A stretch of 64,000 nucleotides of DNA from NCBI RefSeq assembly GCF_014193845.1, contig NZ_JACHZX010000006.1, positions 1 to 64,000 on the forward strand, written 5' to 3'. Below, piece after piece: positions 34,424-43,171 of the stretch. The notes under the pieces are model-generated. The model did not search any database. It had not been told where the DNA came from and was given only the letters and a program-made list of their open reading frames with translations. The stretch comes from Sphingomonas sp. BK345. GTDB taxonomy: Bacteria > Pseudomonadota > Alphaproteobacteria > Sphingomonadales > Sphingomonadaceae. Numbering within the stretch: the stretch's first letter is position 1; each line of letters opens with the position of its first letter. The translations under genes were made by a program, and so were the position numbers.

Positions 34424-35580
34424 CGTCTTGTCCCTCACGCGAGGCGATGCACCGGATCGCCTGCGCCGTCGTCGCGGCGGAGATGCGCCGCCTGCGCGGC
34501 GGCGACCTGCCGATGCCGCCCCCGTGGGCGAGCACGACGGCCATCGCCGACGAGGGGCTTGGCCTCGACTCGCTCGAGCGGCTGGCCGCCCTCGGAGCGC
34601 TCGCGGAGGCGTTCGAGCTGGACGATGCCATGCTCGGCCTTGAACCGCCTGGCACCGTCGGCGCGTGGACAGACTGGATCATGCATCACCACGGCGCAGG
34701 CGAAGGTCGGATAACTGTCAGGTCATCGGGCTCGACGGGCGAACCCGTGCTGTGCTCGCACGCCGTCGTTGACCTCGCTGAAGAGGCGCGGTTCATGGCG
34801 TCCCAGCTGCCAGGGCGGCGTCGCGTGGTGGCGCTTGTACCGGCACATCACATGTACGGCCTCATCTGGACGGCGTTGTTGCCGGACGTGCTTGGTGTGC
34901 CTGTCGTCTCCCCGACGATCGGCACGGCGCTTGACCTGACCCCCGGCGACCTGGTCGTCGGCGTGCCCGATCAATGGCAGGCGCTATCGCGCCTGACGCG
35001 CCGCTTTCCTGCCGATGTCATCGGTATCAGTTCGGCCGGACCACTCGACGCGGTCCTCGCAGCCGAGCTCGAAGCCTCGGGGCTTACCCACCTTCTCGAC
35101 GTCTATGGCTCGTCCGAGACCGGCGGAATCGCCTTCCGCCTCCACCCGGCGACCTTTTACGACCTCCTGCCCCGATGGCGGTTGCTGCCACAAGGCGACG
35201 GCGAGTGGGGGCTGGTTGACGCTCACGGCGGCCGCTACCCGCTGCCCGATCACATCGAGCGGGTCGGCGAACGCCGCCTGCGCCTGATTGGTCGACGCGA
35301 TGGCGCGGTCCAGGTAGGCGGACAGAACGTCTGGCCTGAGCGGGTGGCGGCCATGCTGCGTGGGCTTGACGGCATCGCCGACGCGGCAGTGCGCCTGAAC
35401 GGCAATGGGCGGCTTAAGGCGTTCATCGTCCCAGCCGACGGCCACGACGTCGCGAGCTTGTCCCCGCTGGTCGATCGCGCGATCTCCGAGCGGCTGTCGG
35501 TGGCGGAGCGCCCGCGCCTTCTGCGGTTCGGCACCATCCTGCCGCGCAACGCCATGGGCAAACTCGAAGACTGGTCATGA
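34420..35580 (+). CDS. pcl: 4-coumarate-CoA ligase, PYP-activation type
   Basis: A 386-residue adenylate-forming enzyme, much shorter than plant or catabolic 4-coumarate-CoA ligases (about 540), but the length of the special ligase family tied to PYP chromophore activation. Motifs: P-loop SSGSTGEP (102-109), YGSSETGG (229-236), LIGRRDGAVQVGGQNVWP, and the catalytic Lys381 in NAMGKLEDW. An acidic helical N-terminus (GLGLDSLERLAAL) resembles an acyl-carrier-like region. It would make p-coumaroyl-CoA for attachment to the PYP cysteine. Overlaps of four bases with both flanking genes fix its ends and show tight coupling. Confidence 0.9.
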   Translation: MTSCPSREAMHRIACAVVAAEMRRLRGGDLPMPPPWASTTAIADEGLGLDSLERLAALGALAEAFELDDAMLGLEPPGTVGAWTDWIMHHHGAGEGRITVRSSGSTGEPVLCSHAVVDLAEEARFMASQLPGRRRVVALVPAHHMYGLIWTALLPDVLGVPVVSPTIGTALDLTPGDLVVGVPDQWQALSRLTRRFPADVIGISSAGPLDAVLAAELEASGLTHLLDVYGSSETGGIAFRLHPATFYDLLPRWRLLPQGDGEWGLVDAHGGRYPLPDHIERVGERRLRLIGRRDGAVQVGGQNVWPERVAAMLRGLDGIADAAVRLNGNGRLKAFIVPADGHDVASLSPLVDRAISERLSVAERPRLLRFGTILPRNAMGKLEDWS

Positions 35581-36380
35581 TCCACACGTCAATCTCGGCC
35601 AAGAACGTCGCCCGATCGTCCGCGTCACCGCTTGTCAAACCCTGTCGCGACTGCCGCAGCGGCGCCGCGCTACCAATCGATATCACGATGGCGTTCCAGC
35701 CCATCGTAGATATCCGCACAGGCGATGTCTTCGCCTATGAGGCGCTGGTGCGTGGCGTCGACGGCCGATCTGCGGGTGACATATTGTCCGCTGTCTCGCC
35801 CGAGCTCATCTACCGGTTCGATCAGGCATGCCGGGTGAAGGCGATCGAACTGGCCGGTCGCTTGTTCGCTCCCGACGACGGCGCAAAGCTGTCGATCAAC
35901 TTCATGCCGAACGCCGTGTACGAGCCCGACGCGTGCATCCGCGCGTCACTATCCGCGGCGCGACGTGTCGGCTTCGACCCTGGTCGGCTCATGTTCGAGT
36001 TCACCGAAGATGAACGGATGCGCGACGTGCCGCATGTCCGCCACATCATCGACGCCTACCGGACACGCGGGTTCACGACGGCGATCGACGATTTCGGCGC
36101 GGGCTACGCCGGGCTGGGGCTTCTCGCCGACCTGCACCCCGACATGTTAAAGCTGGACATGGCTCTGATCCGCGGCATCGATGCGTCGACCGCGCGCCAG
36201 ATCATCGTCGCAGGTGTGGTGCAGATGGCAGACGCGCTGGGCGTCCGCTGCATCGCAGAGGGCATCGAGACTGCCGCGGAACTTCGTACGGTCCGCGAGC
36301 TCGGGATTACTTTGTGCCAGGGATACGTGCTCGCCCGTCCAATGATCGAGGCTCTACCCTCCTTGTCATTGCCCTCGTGA
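35577..36380 (+). CDS. EAL-domain c-di-GMP phosphodiesterase
   Basis: A 267-residue EAL protein. The signature YEALVRG is at residues 54-60; metal and substrate residues follow in INFMPNAVY, FEFTED (Glu141), AIDDFGAGY (Asp171, Asp172), LKLD, AEGIET and QGYVLARP, so it should be an active phosphodiesterase that yields pGpG. A short N-terminal segment holds a CxxC pair (Cys23, Cys26), a feature of the EAL branch also seen in BLUF-EAL proteins. It overlaps the coumarate-CoA ligase gene (ATGA). With the GGDEF gene it gives the operon opposing activities. Confidence 0.92.
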   Translation: MIHTSISAKNVARSSASPLVKPCRDCRSGAALPIDITMAFQPIVDIRTGDVFAYEALVRGVDGRSAGDILSAVSPELIYRFDQACRVKAIELAGRLFAPDDGAKLSINFMPNAVYEPDACIRASLSAARRVGFDPGRLMFEFTEDERMRDVPHVRHIIDAYRTRGFTTAIDDFGAGYAGLGLLADLHPDMLKLDMALIRGIDASTARQIIVAGVVQMADALGVRCIAEGIETAAELRTVRELGITLCQGYVLARPMIEALPSLSLPS

Positions 36381-36400
36381 CCCGCCCCAAAAGCGGTCAC
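36377..36400. terminator. Hairpin between convergent genes
   Basis: GTGACC(C)GC pairs with GCGGTCAC, with one bulged C and a CCCAAAA loop, spanning the stop codons of the convergent EAL gene and the SDR fragment. No T-run is present; it may serve both strands weakly. Confidence 0.4.
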
Positions 36401-36648
36401 TCCCGGCGTCCTGCTATGCCGCCAATTCCGTCGGGCAGCGAGTCGAGCGCGTGGTCGAGCGCAGCCGGGTCGGTGACATCGAACACGGCGGTGTGGACGC
36501 GGCCGCCGTGCTCGGCCGCCAGTCGCTCGAGCCGCTCAGCGCGGCGGCCGGTGGCGATCACCTGCCAGCCGGCGCGCACCAGCGCGCGGGTGGTCGCCTC
36601 GCCGATACCGGAGGTGGCGGCGGTTACGATCGCAGTCTTCACGTTCAC
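36397..36648 (-). pseudogene. N-terminal fragment of a short-chain dehydrogenase
   Basis: 83 residues carry the Rossmann start of a short-chain dehydrogenase: AIVTAATSGIGEATTRALV (cofactor loop TSGIGEA), ATGRRAERLERLAAE and FDVTDPAALDHAL. After about residue 73 the homology stops and the frame ends GIGGIAGRRE, so the NNAG motif, catalytic Tyr-Lys and two-thirds of the protein are missing. The GTG start overlaps the cytochrome stop (GTGA) with AGGAG upstream, so it was the last gene of the sulfonate operon before truncation. Confidence 0.75.
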
Positions 36649-37220
36649 TTCTCCTGAGGGCTGGGCACGCGGTCGATGTTGCCGTCGAACGCCCGGGGTT
36701 CCAGGCTGACGAAGCCGTCGCGGTTGGGCATCCTGACCTGCGACAACGTCGCCGCGTCGATCCGAACGTCAGCGCCAACGATGCCGTCGATCGAAAGCAG
36801 ATAGGCGGCAAGACCATAAACTTCGTCGTCGGTCAGCGATTGCGGCGCGGTGAGCGGCATGGCGCGGCGAATGTAGTCGAACAGCGTTGGCGCATAGGGC
36901 CAGTAACTCGCCACCGAGCGGACCGGCTGGGGCGCGGCGAGCGTGCCGATGCCGCCGGTCAGTCGCTCCGCCGCTCCGCCCACCCCCGCCTCGCCGTGGC
37001 AGGCGGCGCATTTCGCGCTGAAGGTCGCGCGTCCCTGCGCCACCGTACCCGAGCCGGGCGGCAGTCCGGTGCCGTCGGACAGGATCGAGATGTCTTCGCG
37101 GCGCACGACATCGGCCGGCGCGGGACGACCGAGGTGAGGCGTGGCATCCGGGCCATCGTCGCCGCCGCTGCACCCGGTGGCACCGAGGAGTGCGGCGAGC
37201 AGCAGCGCGGCTTCACGCAT
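36645..37220 (-). CDS. Lipoprotein cytochrome c, probable SoxD-like partner
   Basis: A 191-residue lipoprotein with a lipobox ending at Cys17 (LLGATGC) and one c-type heme site CAACH (residues 71-75). Downstream blocks such as SYWPYAPTLFDYIRRAMP and LTDDEVYGLAAYLL are typical of the cytochrome subunit paired with SoxC-type sulfite dehydrogenases. It would accept electrons from sulfite oxidation and pass them to the respiratory chain. The ATG at 37220 overlaps the upstream dehydrogenase stop by eight bases. Confidence 0.85.
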   Translation of the reverse strand: MREAALLLAALLGATGCSGGDDGPDATPHLGRPAPADVVRREDISILSDGTGLPPGSGTVAQGRATFSAKCAACHGEAGVGGAAERLTGGIGTLAAPQPVRSVASYWPYAPTLFDYIRRAMPLTAPQSLTDDEVYGLAAYLLSIDGIVGADVRIDAATLSQVRMPNRDGFVSLEPRAFDGNIDRVPSPQEK

Positions 37221-38457
37221 AAACATGCGTGATCCGGCCGCGGGAGTCGACCGCCCAGCTCTGGACGGCGTTGGCATGGTAGCGCTGGCCTGGAGCATAG
37301 CGCGCGCGCCAGGCGGCGCGTGTGGGCTGCACCGCACCGGTCTCATCGGTGGCCCGGCTCATCAGCGTCGTCGGAGCGCCGCTCCAGCGCCACGGAATGC
37401 GCCACGCGGTGAGCGCCTGCGGCAGCGCGGGGCGGTCGAGCGCGGCATCGGCCCAGCTCCTGCCACCGTCCGCCGACACCGCCACGCTGCGCACGCGCCC
37501 CCGCCCCGACCATGCGAGCCCGCTGATCTCGATCGCGCCGCGCGCGCGGAGATCGTGGCCGAACGACGGGCGCAGTATGATCGACTTGGCGCCCATGCGC
37601 AGCGAGAAGGCGTCGGCCGTGCCGTCCGCGTGCAGGTCGGTGTATTTCGACGTCTCGTCGCGCGAGAAAGCGGGTGCGGCGAGCAGGCGCAGCCGACGCA
37701 GCCACTTGACCGAGGCATTGCCCTCGACGCCGGGCAACAGCAGCCGCATTGGATAGCCCTGCTCGGGACGCAGCGGCGCGCCGTTCTGCAGCAAGGCGAT
37801 CATGGCGTCGTCGCGCAGCGAGAGCGGAATGCTTCGCGTCATCGCCGCGGCGTCCGCGCCCTCGGCCTGCATCCAGCGCGCGGCGGGATCGACCCCGGCC
37901 TCGTCGAGCAGGGTCGACAGCAGCACGCCGCTCCATTCGGAGCAGGAGAGCAGCCCGTTGATCTGGCCGGCGCTCGCCTGCTCCGGCTCGGGCGCGGCGA
38001 TCGAGCCGCTATTGCCCGAACACTCGATGAAGAGGGTGCGCGTGTGTCGCGGATAGCGCAGCAGGTCATCGTAGCGGAACAGGAGCGGCCGGCGCACCAA
38101 GCCGTGGATGAGCAACGCGTGCCGATCGGCATCGATCGCGGGTACGCCGTTGTGATGACGCTCGAAGTGCAGCGCGGACGGCGTGATCGTCCCCGCCAGC
38201 AGATCGATCGGGGTGCGCGACGAGCCGCTGCCGGCGAAGGGAAGGTCGGGCACGAGCCGCGTGATGCCGTCGCCGCTGCCGCCGCGCGAGAGCGGCGCTC
38301 CCGGCGTCAGCATCCATGCCGGCGAGCGCGTGCCGACCTCCGCTGCACCACCCAGCAGCGCGCCCGCCGATGCCGCGCCGGCGGCCAGCAGGGTGCGACG
38401 GTGGAGCAGACCCCCGCCTGCTACCATCTCGTCATCCGCTCTGGCTCGATGGGTCAC
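37213..38457 (-). CDS. soxC: SoxC-type molybdenum sulfite dehydrogenase
   Basis: A 414-residue molybdopterin enzyme of the sulfite oxidase family. A Tat-type signal is present (HRRTLLAAGAASAGALLGG, twin Arg 20-21). The Mo-ligand Cys146 lies in FIECSGNSGS, followed by substrate-site blocks GLLSCSEWSG and GYPMRLLLPGVEGNASVKWL; the C-terminal dimerisation domain has VRSVAVSADGGRSW. It would oxidise sulfite to sulfate in the periplasm. The GTG at 38457 overlaps the SsuD stop (GTGA), which fixes the start. The gene symbol follows the family; no other thiosulfate-oxidation sox gene is present here. Confidence 0.88.
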   Translation of the reverse strand: MTHRARADDEMVAGGGLLHRRTLLAAGAASAGALLGGAAEVGTRSPAWMLTPGAPLSRGGSGDGITRLVPDLPFAGSGSSRTPIDLLAGTITPSALHFERHHNGVPAIDADRHALLIHGLVRRPLLFRYDDLLRYPRHTRTLFIECSGNSGSIAAPEPEQASAGQINGLLSCSEWSGVLLSTLLDEAGVDPAARWMQAEGADAAAMTRSIPLSLRDDAMIALLQNGAPLRPEQGYPMRLLLPGVEGNASVKWLRRLRLLAAPAFSRDETSKYTDLHADGTADAFSLRMGAKSIILRPSFGHDLRARGAIEISGLAWSGRGRVRSVAVSADGGRSWADAALDRPALPQALTAWRIPWRWSGAPTTLMSRATDETGAVQPTRAAWRARYAPGQRYHANAVQSWAVDSRGRITHVYA

Positions 38458-39560
38458 GCGGCCTGATGGGCAGCGAGCGGGGGCGCCGCGGGCACGTCGC
38501 GCAGCAGCGGGAGCAGCTGGTCGCCCTGGCGTCGGATCTCGGCGAGATAGGGCGTGTCGGAGAGGATGAAGCTGTTGATTCCCAGATCGCGATACTTGCG
38601 CAGCGATGCCGCGACGTCCGCGGCCGAGCCGACGAGCCATGTCGTGCCGGCCCCACCCCCGCCGTAGCGACCGGGCGCGGTGTAGAGGTTGCCGTCGAGC
38701 ACCTCGCCGCGGGCGTGGAGATCGAGCAGACGTTGCTGTCCCACCGCCTTGAAGGCGCGATGTTGGTCGACCTTGCCCTGGCGCGCGGCCATCTCGTCGA
38801 CCTTCGCCTCGGCGTCCGCCCACGCCTGTTCGGTGGTGTCGCGCACCAACGTGGTGATGCGCAGCCCGAACTCGAGTGGCGGCAGGTCGCGATCGAGGTC
38901 GCGGCTGAGGCGCTTCAGCCGCTCGATCCGTTCGGCCACGTCGGCGAGCGGCTCGCCCCAGAAGAGCTGGACGTCGGCCTCGGCCGCCGCCACGCGCTCG
39001 GCCGCTGCGGACGCGCCGCCGAAGTAGAGCCGCGGGTGCCGGCGCTCGCCGCGCGGCGTGATGCGCGGAACGACCGTGGAGTTGGCGACGTGGAAATGCT
39101 CGCTCTCGAACGTCACGTCGGTCTCGGTCCACAGCCGCCGCACCAGTCGCATGAAGCTTTTCGTCCGGTCGTAGCGGTGCGCCTGATCTCCCTCGCTGTC
39201 GCCGTACGCGGCTAGATTGTCCTGGCCGGACACGATGTTGACCCGCACCCGACCGCCGCTCAGCGCGTCAAGCGTCGCCGCGGCGGAGGCAAAATTGGCC
39301 GGGCGCCAATAGCCCGGCCGGACCGCGATCAGCGGCTCGAACGTGGTCGTGCGCGCGGTGAGCGCGGCGGCCACGGTGAAGGTGTCCGGTCGCCCCCAAC
39401 CGGTACCGATCAGCGCGCCCTGCCAGCCATGCTCCTCGAGCGCGCGCGCGTGCGCGGTCAGCGTCTCGAGGCCGGACGAGTCATGATCGCTCACGTCGCC
39501 GCGGTGGCCGCCCTCGACCTGGTTGGGGATGTACCAGAGGAATTCGGAGGGGTTCGTCAT
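38454..39560 (-). CDS. ssuD: FMNH2-dependent alkanesulfonate monooxygenase
   Basis: A 368-residue luciferase-like monooxygenase similar along its length to SsuD, which cleaves the C-S bond of aliphatic sulfonates using FMNH2 and O2 and gives an aldehyde and sulfite. Family blocks: GALIGTGWGRPDTFTVAA, IAVRPGYWRPANFASAAAT, DALSGGRVRVNIVSGQD, PRLYFGGASAAA and SFILSDTPYLAEI. It lies 27 bases downstream of a flavin/nitroreductase gene and overlaps the sulfite dehydrogenase gene, consistent with a sulfonate-to-sulfate route. Confidence 0.92.
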   Translation of the reverse strand: MTNPSEFLWYIPNQVEGGHRGDVSDHDSSGLETLTAHARALEEHGWQGALIGTGWGRPDTFTVAAALTARTTTFEPLIAVRPGYWRPANFASAAATLDALSGGRVRVNIVSGQDNLAAYGDSEGDQAHRYDRTKSFMRLVRRLWTETDVTFESEHFHVANSTVVPRITPRGERRHPRLYFGGASAAAERVAAAEADVQLFWGEPLADVAERIERLKRLSRDLDRDLPPLEFGLRITTLVRDTTEQAWADAEAKVDEMAARQGKVDQHRAFKAVGQQRLLDLHARGEVLDGNLYTAPGRYGGGGAGTTWLVGSAADVAASLRKYRDLGINSFILSDTPYLAEIRRQGDQLLPLLRDVPAAPPLAAHQAA

Positions 39561-39587
39561 GGGGATCTCCGGCTGAAGGGTCGCGGA

Positions 39588-40445
39588 TCAGTCGAGGCGG
39601 AAGCCGAGACCGTGGAGCACGTCGCGCAGCAGGTGGCGGCCGGCGAGCGAGTCGATGCCGCGCACGCGCTGGCTCGCCTGTTCGCTCCAGTCGCGCTCGG
39701 GCATCGCCTGCTCGCGCTGAAAGCCGCGCAGCCGCGCGTCATAGGCGGCGATCAAGCCGGCGTGGTCGCTCGCGCCGTAGCGCTCGCGGAACAGCACGGC
39801 CTTCTGCGGCAGTCGCGGCTTGACCGAGGCGGGCGCGGCGGGATCGGGATAGCCGACGGTAAGGCCGAACAGCGCGAAGGATCGCGGCGGCAGCGCGAGC
39901 TCGGCGGCGACCTCGGCGGGCTTGTTGCGGATGCCGCCGATATAGCAGCTTCCCAGCCCGATCGCCTCGAGCGCGACGACGGCATTCTGCGCCGCCAACG
40001 ACGTGTCGACCGCTCCGAGCAGGAAGCTCTCGAGGAAGTGCAGCCCTTCCGCAGGGGTGCCGACCCGGTCACCGATCCGGGTGAGGCGCTGATGGTCGAC
40101 GATCCACAGCAGGAACAAAGGCGCCTGGAGGATTTGCTTCTGGTTGCCCGCGAGCGCCGCCAGCCGAGCCTTGCGGTCGGGGTCCGCGACCGCGATGACG
40201 GTCCATGGCTGAAGGTTGGATGAAGTCGGCGCCGACTGCGCGGCAGCGACCGCGAGCTCGACCGCCCCCGCAGGCACCGGATCGGGGCGATAGGCGCGCA
40301 CTGAGCGATGCGCCGCGATCGTGTCGAGCGTCTCGTTCCATGCCACGGACAGGTCGAGCGGCGTGCGGTAGCGATCGTACAGCCGCGTGTCGCGCCGTCC
40401 GGCGGCCACATCGGTGCGGTACGCGAGGGAGGTCGCGTCAGCCAT
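39588..40445 (-). CDS. Nitroreductase-family NAD(P)H flavin oxidoreductase
   Basis: A 285-residue protein of the NfsA/FRP branch: RSVRAYRPDPVPAGAVE, AAQSAPTSSNLQPWTVI (FMN-binding), GNQKQILQAPLFLLWI, AVVALEAIGLGSCYIGG and LFGLTVGYPDP. In the classical ssu operon the reduced flavin is made by SsuE, a flavodoxin-fold reductase; here this unrelated family probably fills that role. The ATG at 40445 with GGAGG upstream overlaps the SsuB stop by eight bases. An alternative is a true nitro- or quinone reductase. Confidence 0.85.
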   Translation of the reverse strand: MADATSLAYRTDVAAGRRDTRLYDRYRTPLDLSVAWNETLDTIAAHRSVRAYRPDPVPAGAVELAVAAAQSAPTSSNLQPWTVIAVADPDRKARLAALAGNQKQILQAPLFLLWIVDHQRLTRIGDRVGTPAEGLHFLESFLLGAVDTSLAAQNAVVALEAIGLGSCYIGGIRNKPAEVAAELALPPRSFALFGLTVGYPDPAAPASVKPRLPQKAVLFRERYGASDHAGLIAAYDARLRGFQREQAMPERDWSEQASQRVRGIDSLAGRHLLRDVLHGLGFRLD

Positions 40446-41205
40446 ATCGTACCTCCGTGGCGGGAGGAGGTGCAGCCTCCGTATGATCTTCGGCCACGTC
40501 CTCGACGCCAAGCAGGCGGTGGAGCGTCGCACGCAATTCGGCCATGCGCGCGCGCCGGGCGACGCCGGCACCAGGCAGCGCGACCGGCAGGTCAGCTGCG
40601 AGCCGGCCCTGGTCGAGCAGCACGATCCGGTCGGCGAGCAGCATCGCCTCGTCGATGTCGTGCGTCACGAGCAGCACCGCGGGGCGATGCGCGTCGACCA
40701 GGCGCCGCAGCAGCGCGTGCATCTGCACCCGTGTCAGCGCGTCCAGCGCACCGAACGGCTCATCTGCCAGGAGCAACTTGGGCTCCCGTACCAGCGCGCG
40801 CGCCAAAGCGACGCGCTGCTGCTCGCCGCCCGACAGCTCGTGCGGCCAGGCACGCTCGCGCCCGGCGAGACCGACCTCGGCGAGCACCTCGCCGGCCCGT
40901 GCGCGCTGGCCCGAGACACCGAGCAGCACGTTGTCGAGCACGCGCATCCACGGCAGCAGCCGGGCATCCTGGAAGATCACCGAGAGTCGCTCCGGGAGGC
41001 GGATCTCGCCCGAACCCTCGGCCTCGTGGTCGATCTCCGCCAGCGCGCGCAGCAGCGTGCTCTTGCCCGATCCGCTGCGCCCAAGCAGCGCCACGAACTC
41101 GCCCGGCGCGATGTCGAGGTCGATGCCGTTCAACACGCCCTTTGCGGTGAAGGAGCGAGTGAGCGCGCGCACCTGCACCGCGGGCGATGGCCCCCAGCCG
41201 CTCAT
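40438..41205 (-). CDS. ssuB: Sulfonate ABC transporter ATPase
   Basis: A 255-residue ABC ATPase with Walker [10 protein letters not shown] (about residues 43-51), the Q-loop in [18 protein letters not shown], signature LSGGEQQR, Walker [13 protein letters not shown] and H-loop [10 protein letters not shown], the arrangement of the nitrate/sulfonate/taurine importer group. The frame is open far upstream, but the ATG at 41205 overlaps the permease stop (ATGA) and gives the standard length. It powers uptake with SsuC and SsuA. Confidence 0.93.
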   Translation of the reverse strand: MSGWGPSPAVQVRALTRSFTAKGVLNGIDLDIAPGEFVALLGRSGSGKSTLLRALAEIDHEAEGSGEIRLPERLSVIFQDARLLPWMRVLDNVLLGVSGQRARAGEVLAEVGLAGRERAWPHELSGGEQQRVALARALVREPKLLLADEPFGALDALTRVQMHALLRRLVDAHRPAVLLVTHDIDEAMLLADRIVLLDQGRLAADLPVALPGAGVARRARMAELRATLHRLLGVEDVAEDHTEAAPPPATEVRYG

Positions 41206-42077
41206 CGGCCGAGCGTCCGGCGCCAGCCGAGCAGGCGACGTTCGAGCTGGCGTACCAGCGCGTCCGAACCGAAGCCGAGCAGCGCATAGACGACGAGGCC
41301 GACGAGCATGACATCGGTCTGCGCATAGTTGCGCGCAAGCGTGACCATATAGCCGATGCCGCTCGTCGCGTTGAGCTGCTCCACCACCACCAGCGCGAGC
41401 CAGGACGAGGTGACGCCGAAGCGCAGACCGGTGAGGAAGCCGGGCAATGATCCCGGCACGACGACATGGCGGAGGAACTGCCACCGTGTCAGCCGCACCG
41501 TCTCGGCGAGTTCGACATGGCGGAGGTCGATCGCGCGCAAGGCATTGTGCGTGTTGATGTAGACGGGGACGAAGACCGCAGTGGCGATCAGCGTGACCTT
41601 CATCGTCTCGCCGATGCCGAGCCACAGGATCATGAACGGGATCAGCGCCAGGATCGGCACGCCGCGCTTGATCTGCACCAGCCCGTCGATGACATAGCCG
41701 CCGAGCAGCGACAGGCCCGACAGCAGCGCCAGCGCGGTCCCGATCGCGACGCCGACGCCCAGTCCCGTCATCGCGCGACCGGCGGACACGGCGAGATGCT
41801 CCTGAAGCCGGCCCTCGCGGATCAGCTCGGCCCCGGTCGTGATCGCGGTCCAGGGAGCGGGCAGGATGCGCGGGTCGAGCCAGCCCGACATCGACAGGAC
41901 CGACCAGTAGAGCAGCAACAGACCTGGCCCGAGCAGGCTGCCATAGCGCGCCGGCGCGCCCGGGCTCAGCGATCGCCGCGGTACGCGCGCGCTTCGCGGC
42001 AGGTAGGCGACCGGCGGGTCGATGGGCCGCCGCTCCTCCGCCTTACCGATGCTCAGATCTTGCGAGATGGCGTTCAT
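41202..42077 (-). CDS. ssuC: Sulfonate ABC transporter permease
   Basis: A 291-residue inner-membrane permease of the SsuC/TauC family with about six membrane helices. The EAA-type loop that contacts the ATPase is recognisable around [20 protein letters not shown] and [15 protein letters not shown] near residues 190-225. A soluble, proline-rich N-terminus (about 45 residues) precedes the first helix. It overlaps both neighbours in the operon by four bases. Confidence 0.92.
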   Translation of the reverse strand: MNAISQDLSIGKAEERRPIDPPVAYLPRSARVPRRSLSPGAPARYGSLLGPGLLLLYWSVLSMSGWLDPRILPAPWTAITTGAELIREGRLQEHLAVSAGRAMTGLGVGVAIGTALALLSGLSLLGGYVIDGLVQIKRGVPILALIPFMILWLGIGETMKVTLIATAVFVPVYINTHNALRAIDLRHVELAETVRLTRWQFLRHVVVPGSLPGFLTGLRFGVTSSWLALVVVEQLNATSGIGYMVTLARNYAQTDVMLVGLVVYALLGFGSDALVRQLERRLLGWRRTLGR

Positions 42078-43171
42078 GACGGATCTCTCCTGTCGGTCGC
42101 TGCGGCGTCACCAGCGATCGATTCGAAGCGGCGGTCGAACAGCGTCGCGGCGTCGAGACGCGGACGGCCGGTTTCCGGGCCGAGCGTGTCGATGGCGGCC
42201 TGCTCGTAGGCGATCGCGCCCTTCCAGCGACGCGGCACCGAGACGTTGGTGATGTACTTGGCGAGCATGCGCGCGTCATCGAGTGGCAACCCTCGCTGGC
42301 CGGCGTAATAGCCGCGAGCCAGATCCTCCGGATGCGCGTTGATCCACGCCTGGGCGCGGCCCCAATAGGCGGCGAAGAGGCGCAGCGCGGCCGCCTTGCC
42401 TGGGTCAGTGAGCGCTGCCTCGGGCACGTAGACGTTGCCGCCGTCGTCGCGGAACGGCGGGTGCTCGAGCAGCCGCGCGCCGCGCGCGCCATTGTCGCGC
42501 AGATACCGCTGCGCGACCAGATCGTTGCGGATCGGTGCCGCATCGACCGCGCCCGATGCGAGCGCGTTCGAATAGACATCCCCGCCGATGCTGGACGGCA
42601 GCTCGACCAGCGTCACCTGATCGCGCGGGATGCCCGCGGCCCTCAGCGTCTCGATCACGACCTGCGCCTGCACCTGGCTGGGGCTGAAGGCGATGCGTTT
42701 GCCGCGCAGGTCGGCGATCGTCCTGATCTTAGCGCGCGGCGCGATGCCGAAGACATAGGCCTGCCGCCCCGAACGCTCGGCATATTCGCGAAAGGCGATG
42801 ATACGCACGGGTATGCCGGTCCACACCGCGTGGATCGGCGGCACGCTCGCGCCGAAGCCGACATCGAGCACGCCGGCGTGGAACGCCTCGGTCACGTCGG
42901 GGCCGCCGGTGATCTCCGCCCATTCGATGCGGAACGGGAGTTCCTTCTCCCAGCCGTTGTGCTCGAACACCCAGCGTGTGACGGGATCGCCGACCCGCAG
43001 CACCACGTCCGGGGGAACGCGCTGCGGCAGCGGCGCCGCGAGCGGGAGCCCCACTGCGGCCTGCGCCGCCCGGCGCGCGGGCGCGAACAGTATCAGCAGC
43101 GCGACCGACACCGCCACGAAGGCGGCGAGCGCGGCCGAGCCCCGAGGCATGCGGGCCGCGGCCTGCGCCAT
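42074..43171 (-). CDS. ssuA: Sulfonate ABC transporter substrate-binding protein
   Basis: A 365-residue periplasmic protein of the SsuA/NMT1 family. A signal or membrane-anchor helix lies at residues about 10-32. Family blocks: VLRVGDPVTRWVFEHNG, VDVGFGASVPPIHAVWTG-type region (LDVGFGASVPPIHA), DLRGKRIAFSPSQVQAQ and ASGAVDAAPIRND. It captures sulfonates for SsuBC. It overlaps the permease gene by four bases and begins on the last base of the preceding small gene (TGATG). Confidence 0.9.
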   Translation of the reverse strand: MAQAAARMPRGSAALAAFVAVSVALLILFAPARRAAQAAVGLPLAAPLPQRVPPDVVLRVGDPVTRWVFEHNGWEKELPFRIEWAEITGGPDVTEAFHAGVLDVGFGASVPPIHAVWTGIPVRIIAFREYAERSGRQAYVFGIAPRAKIRTIADLRGKRIAFSPSQVQAQVVIETLRAAGIPRDQVTLVELPSSIGGDVYSNALASGAVDAAPIRNDLVAQRYLRDNGARGARLLEHPPFRDDGGNVYVPEAALTDPGKAAALRLFAAYWGRAQAWINAHPEDLARGYYAGQRGLPLDDARMLAKYITNVSVPRRWKGAIAYEQAAIDTLGPETGRPRLDAATLFDRRFESIAGDAAATDRRDPS

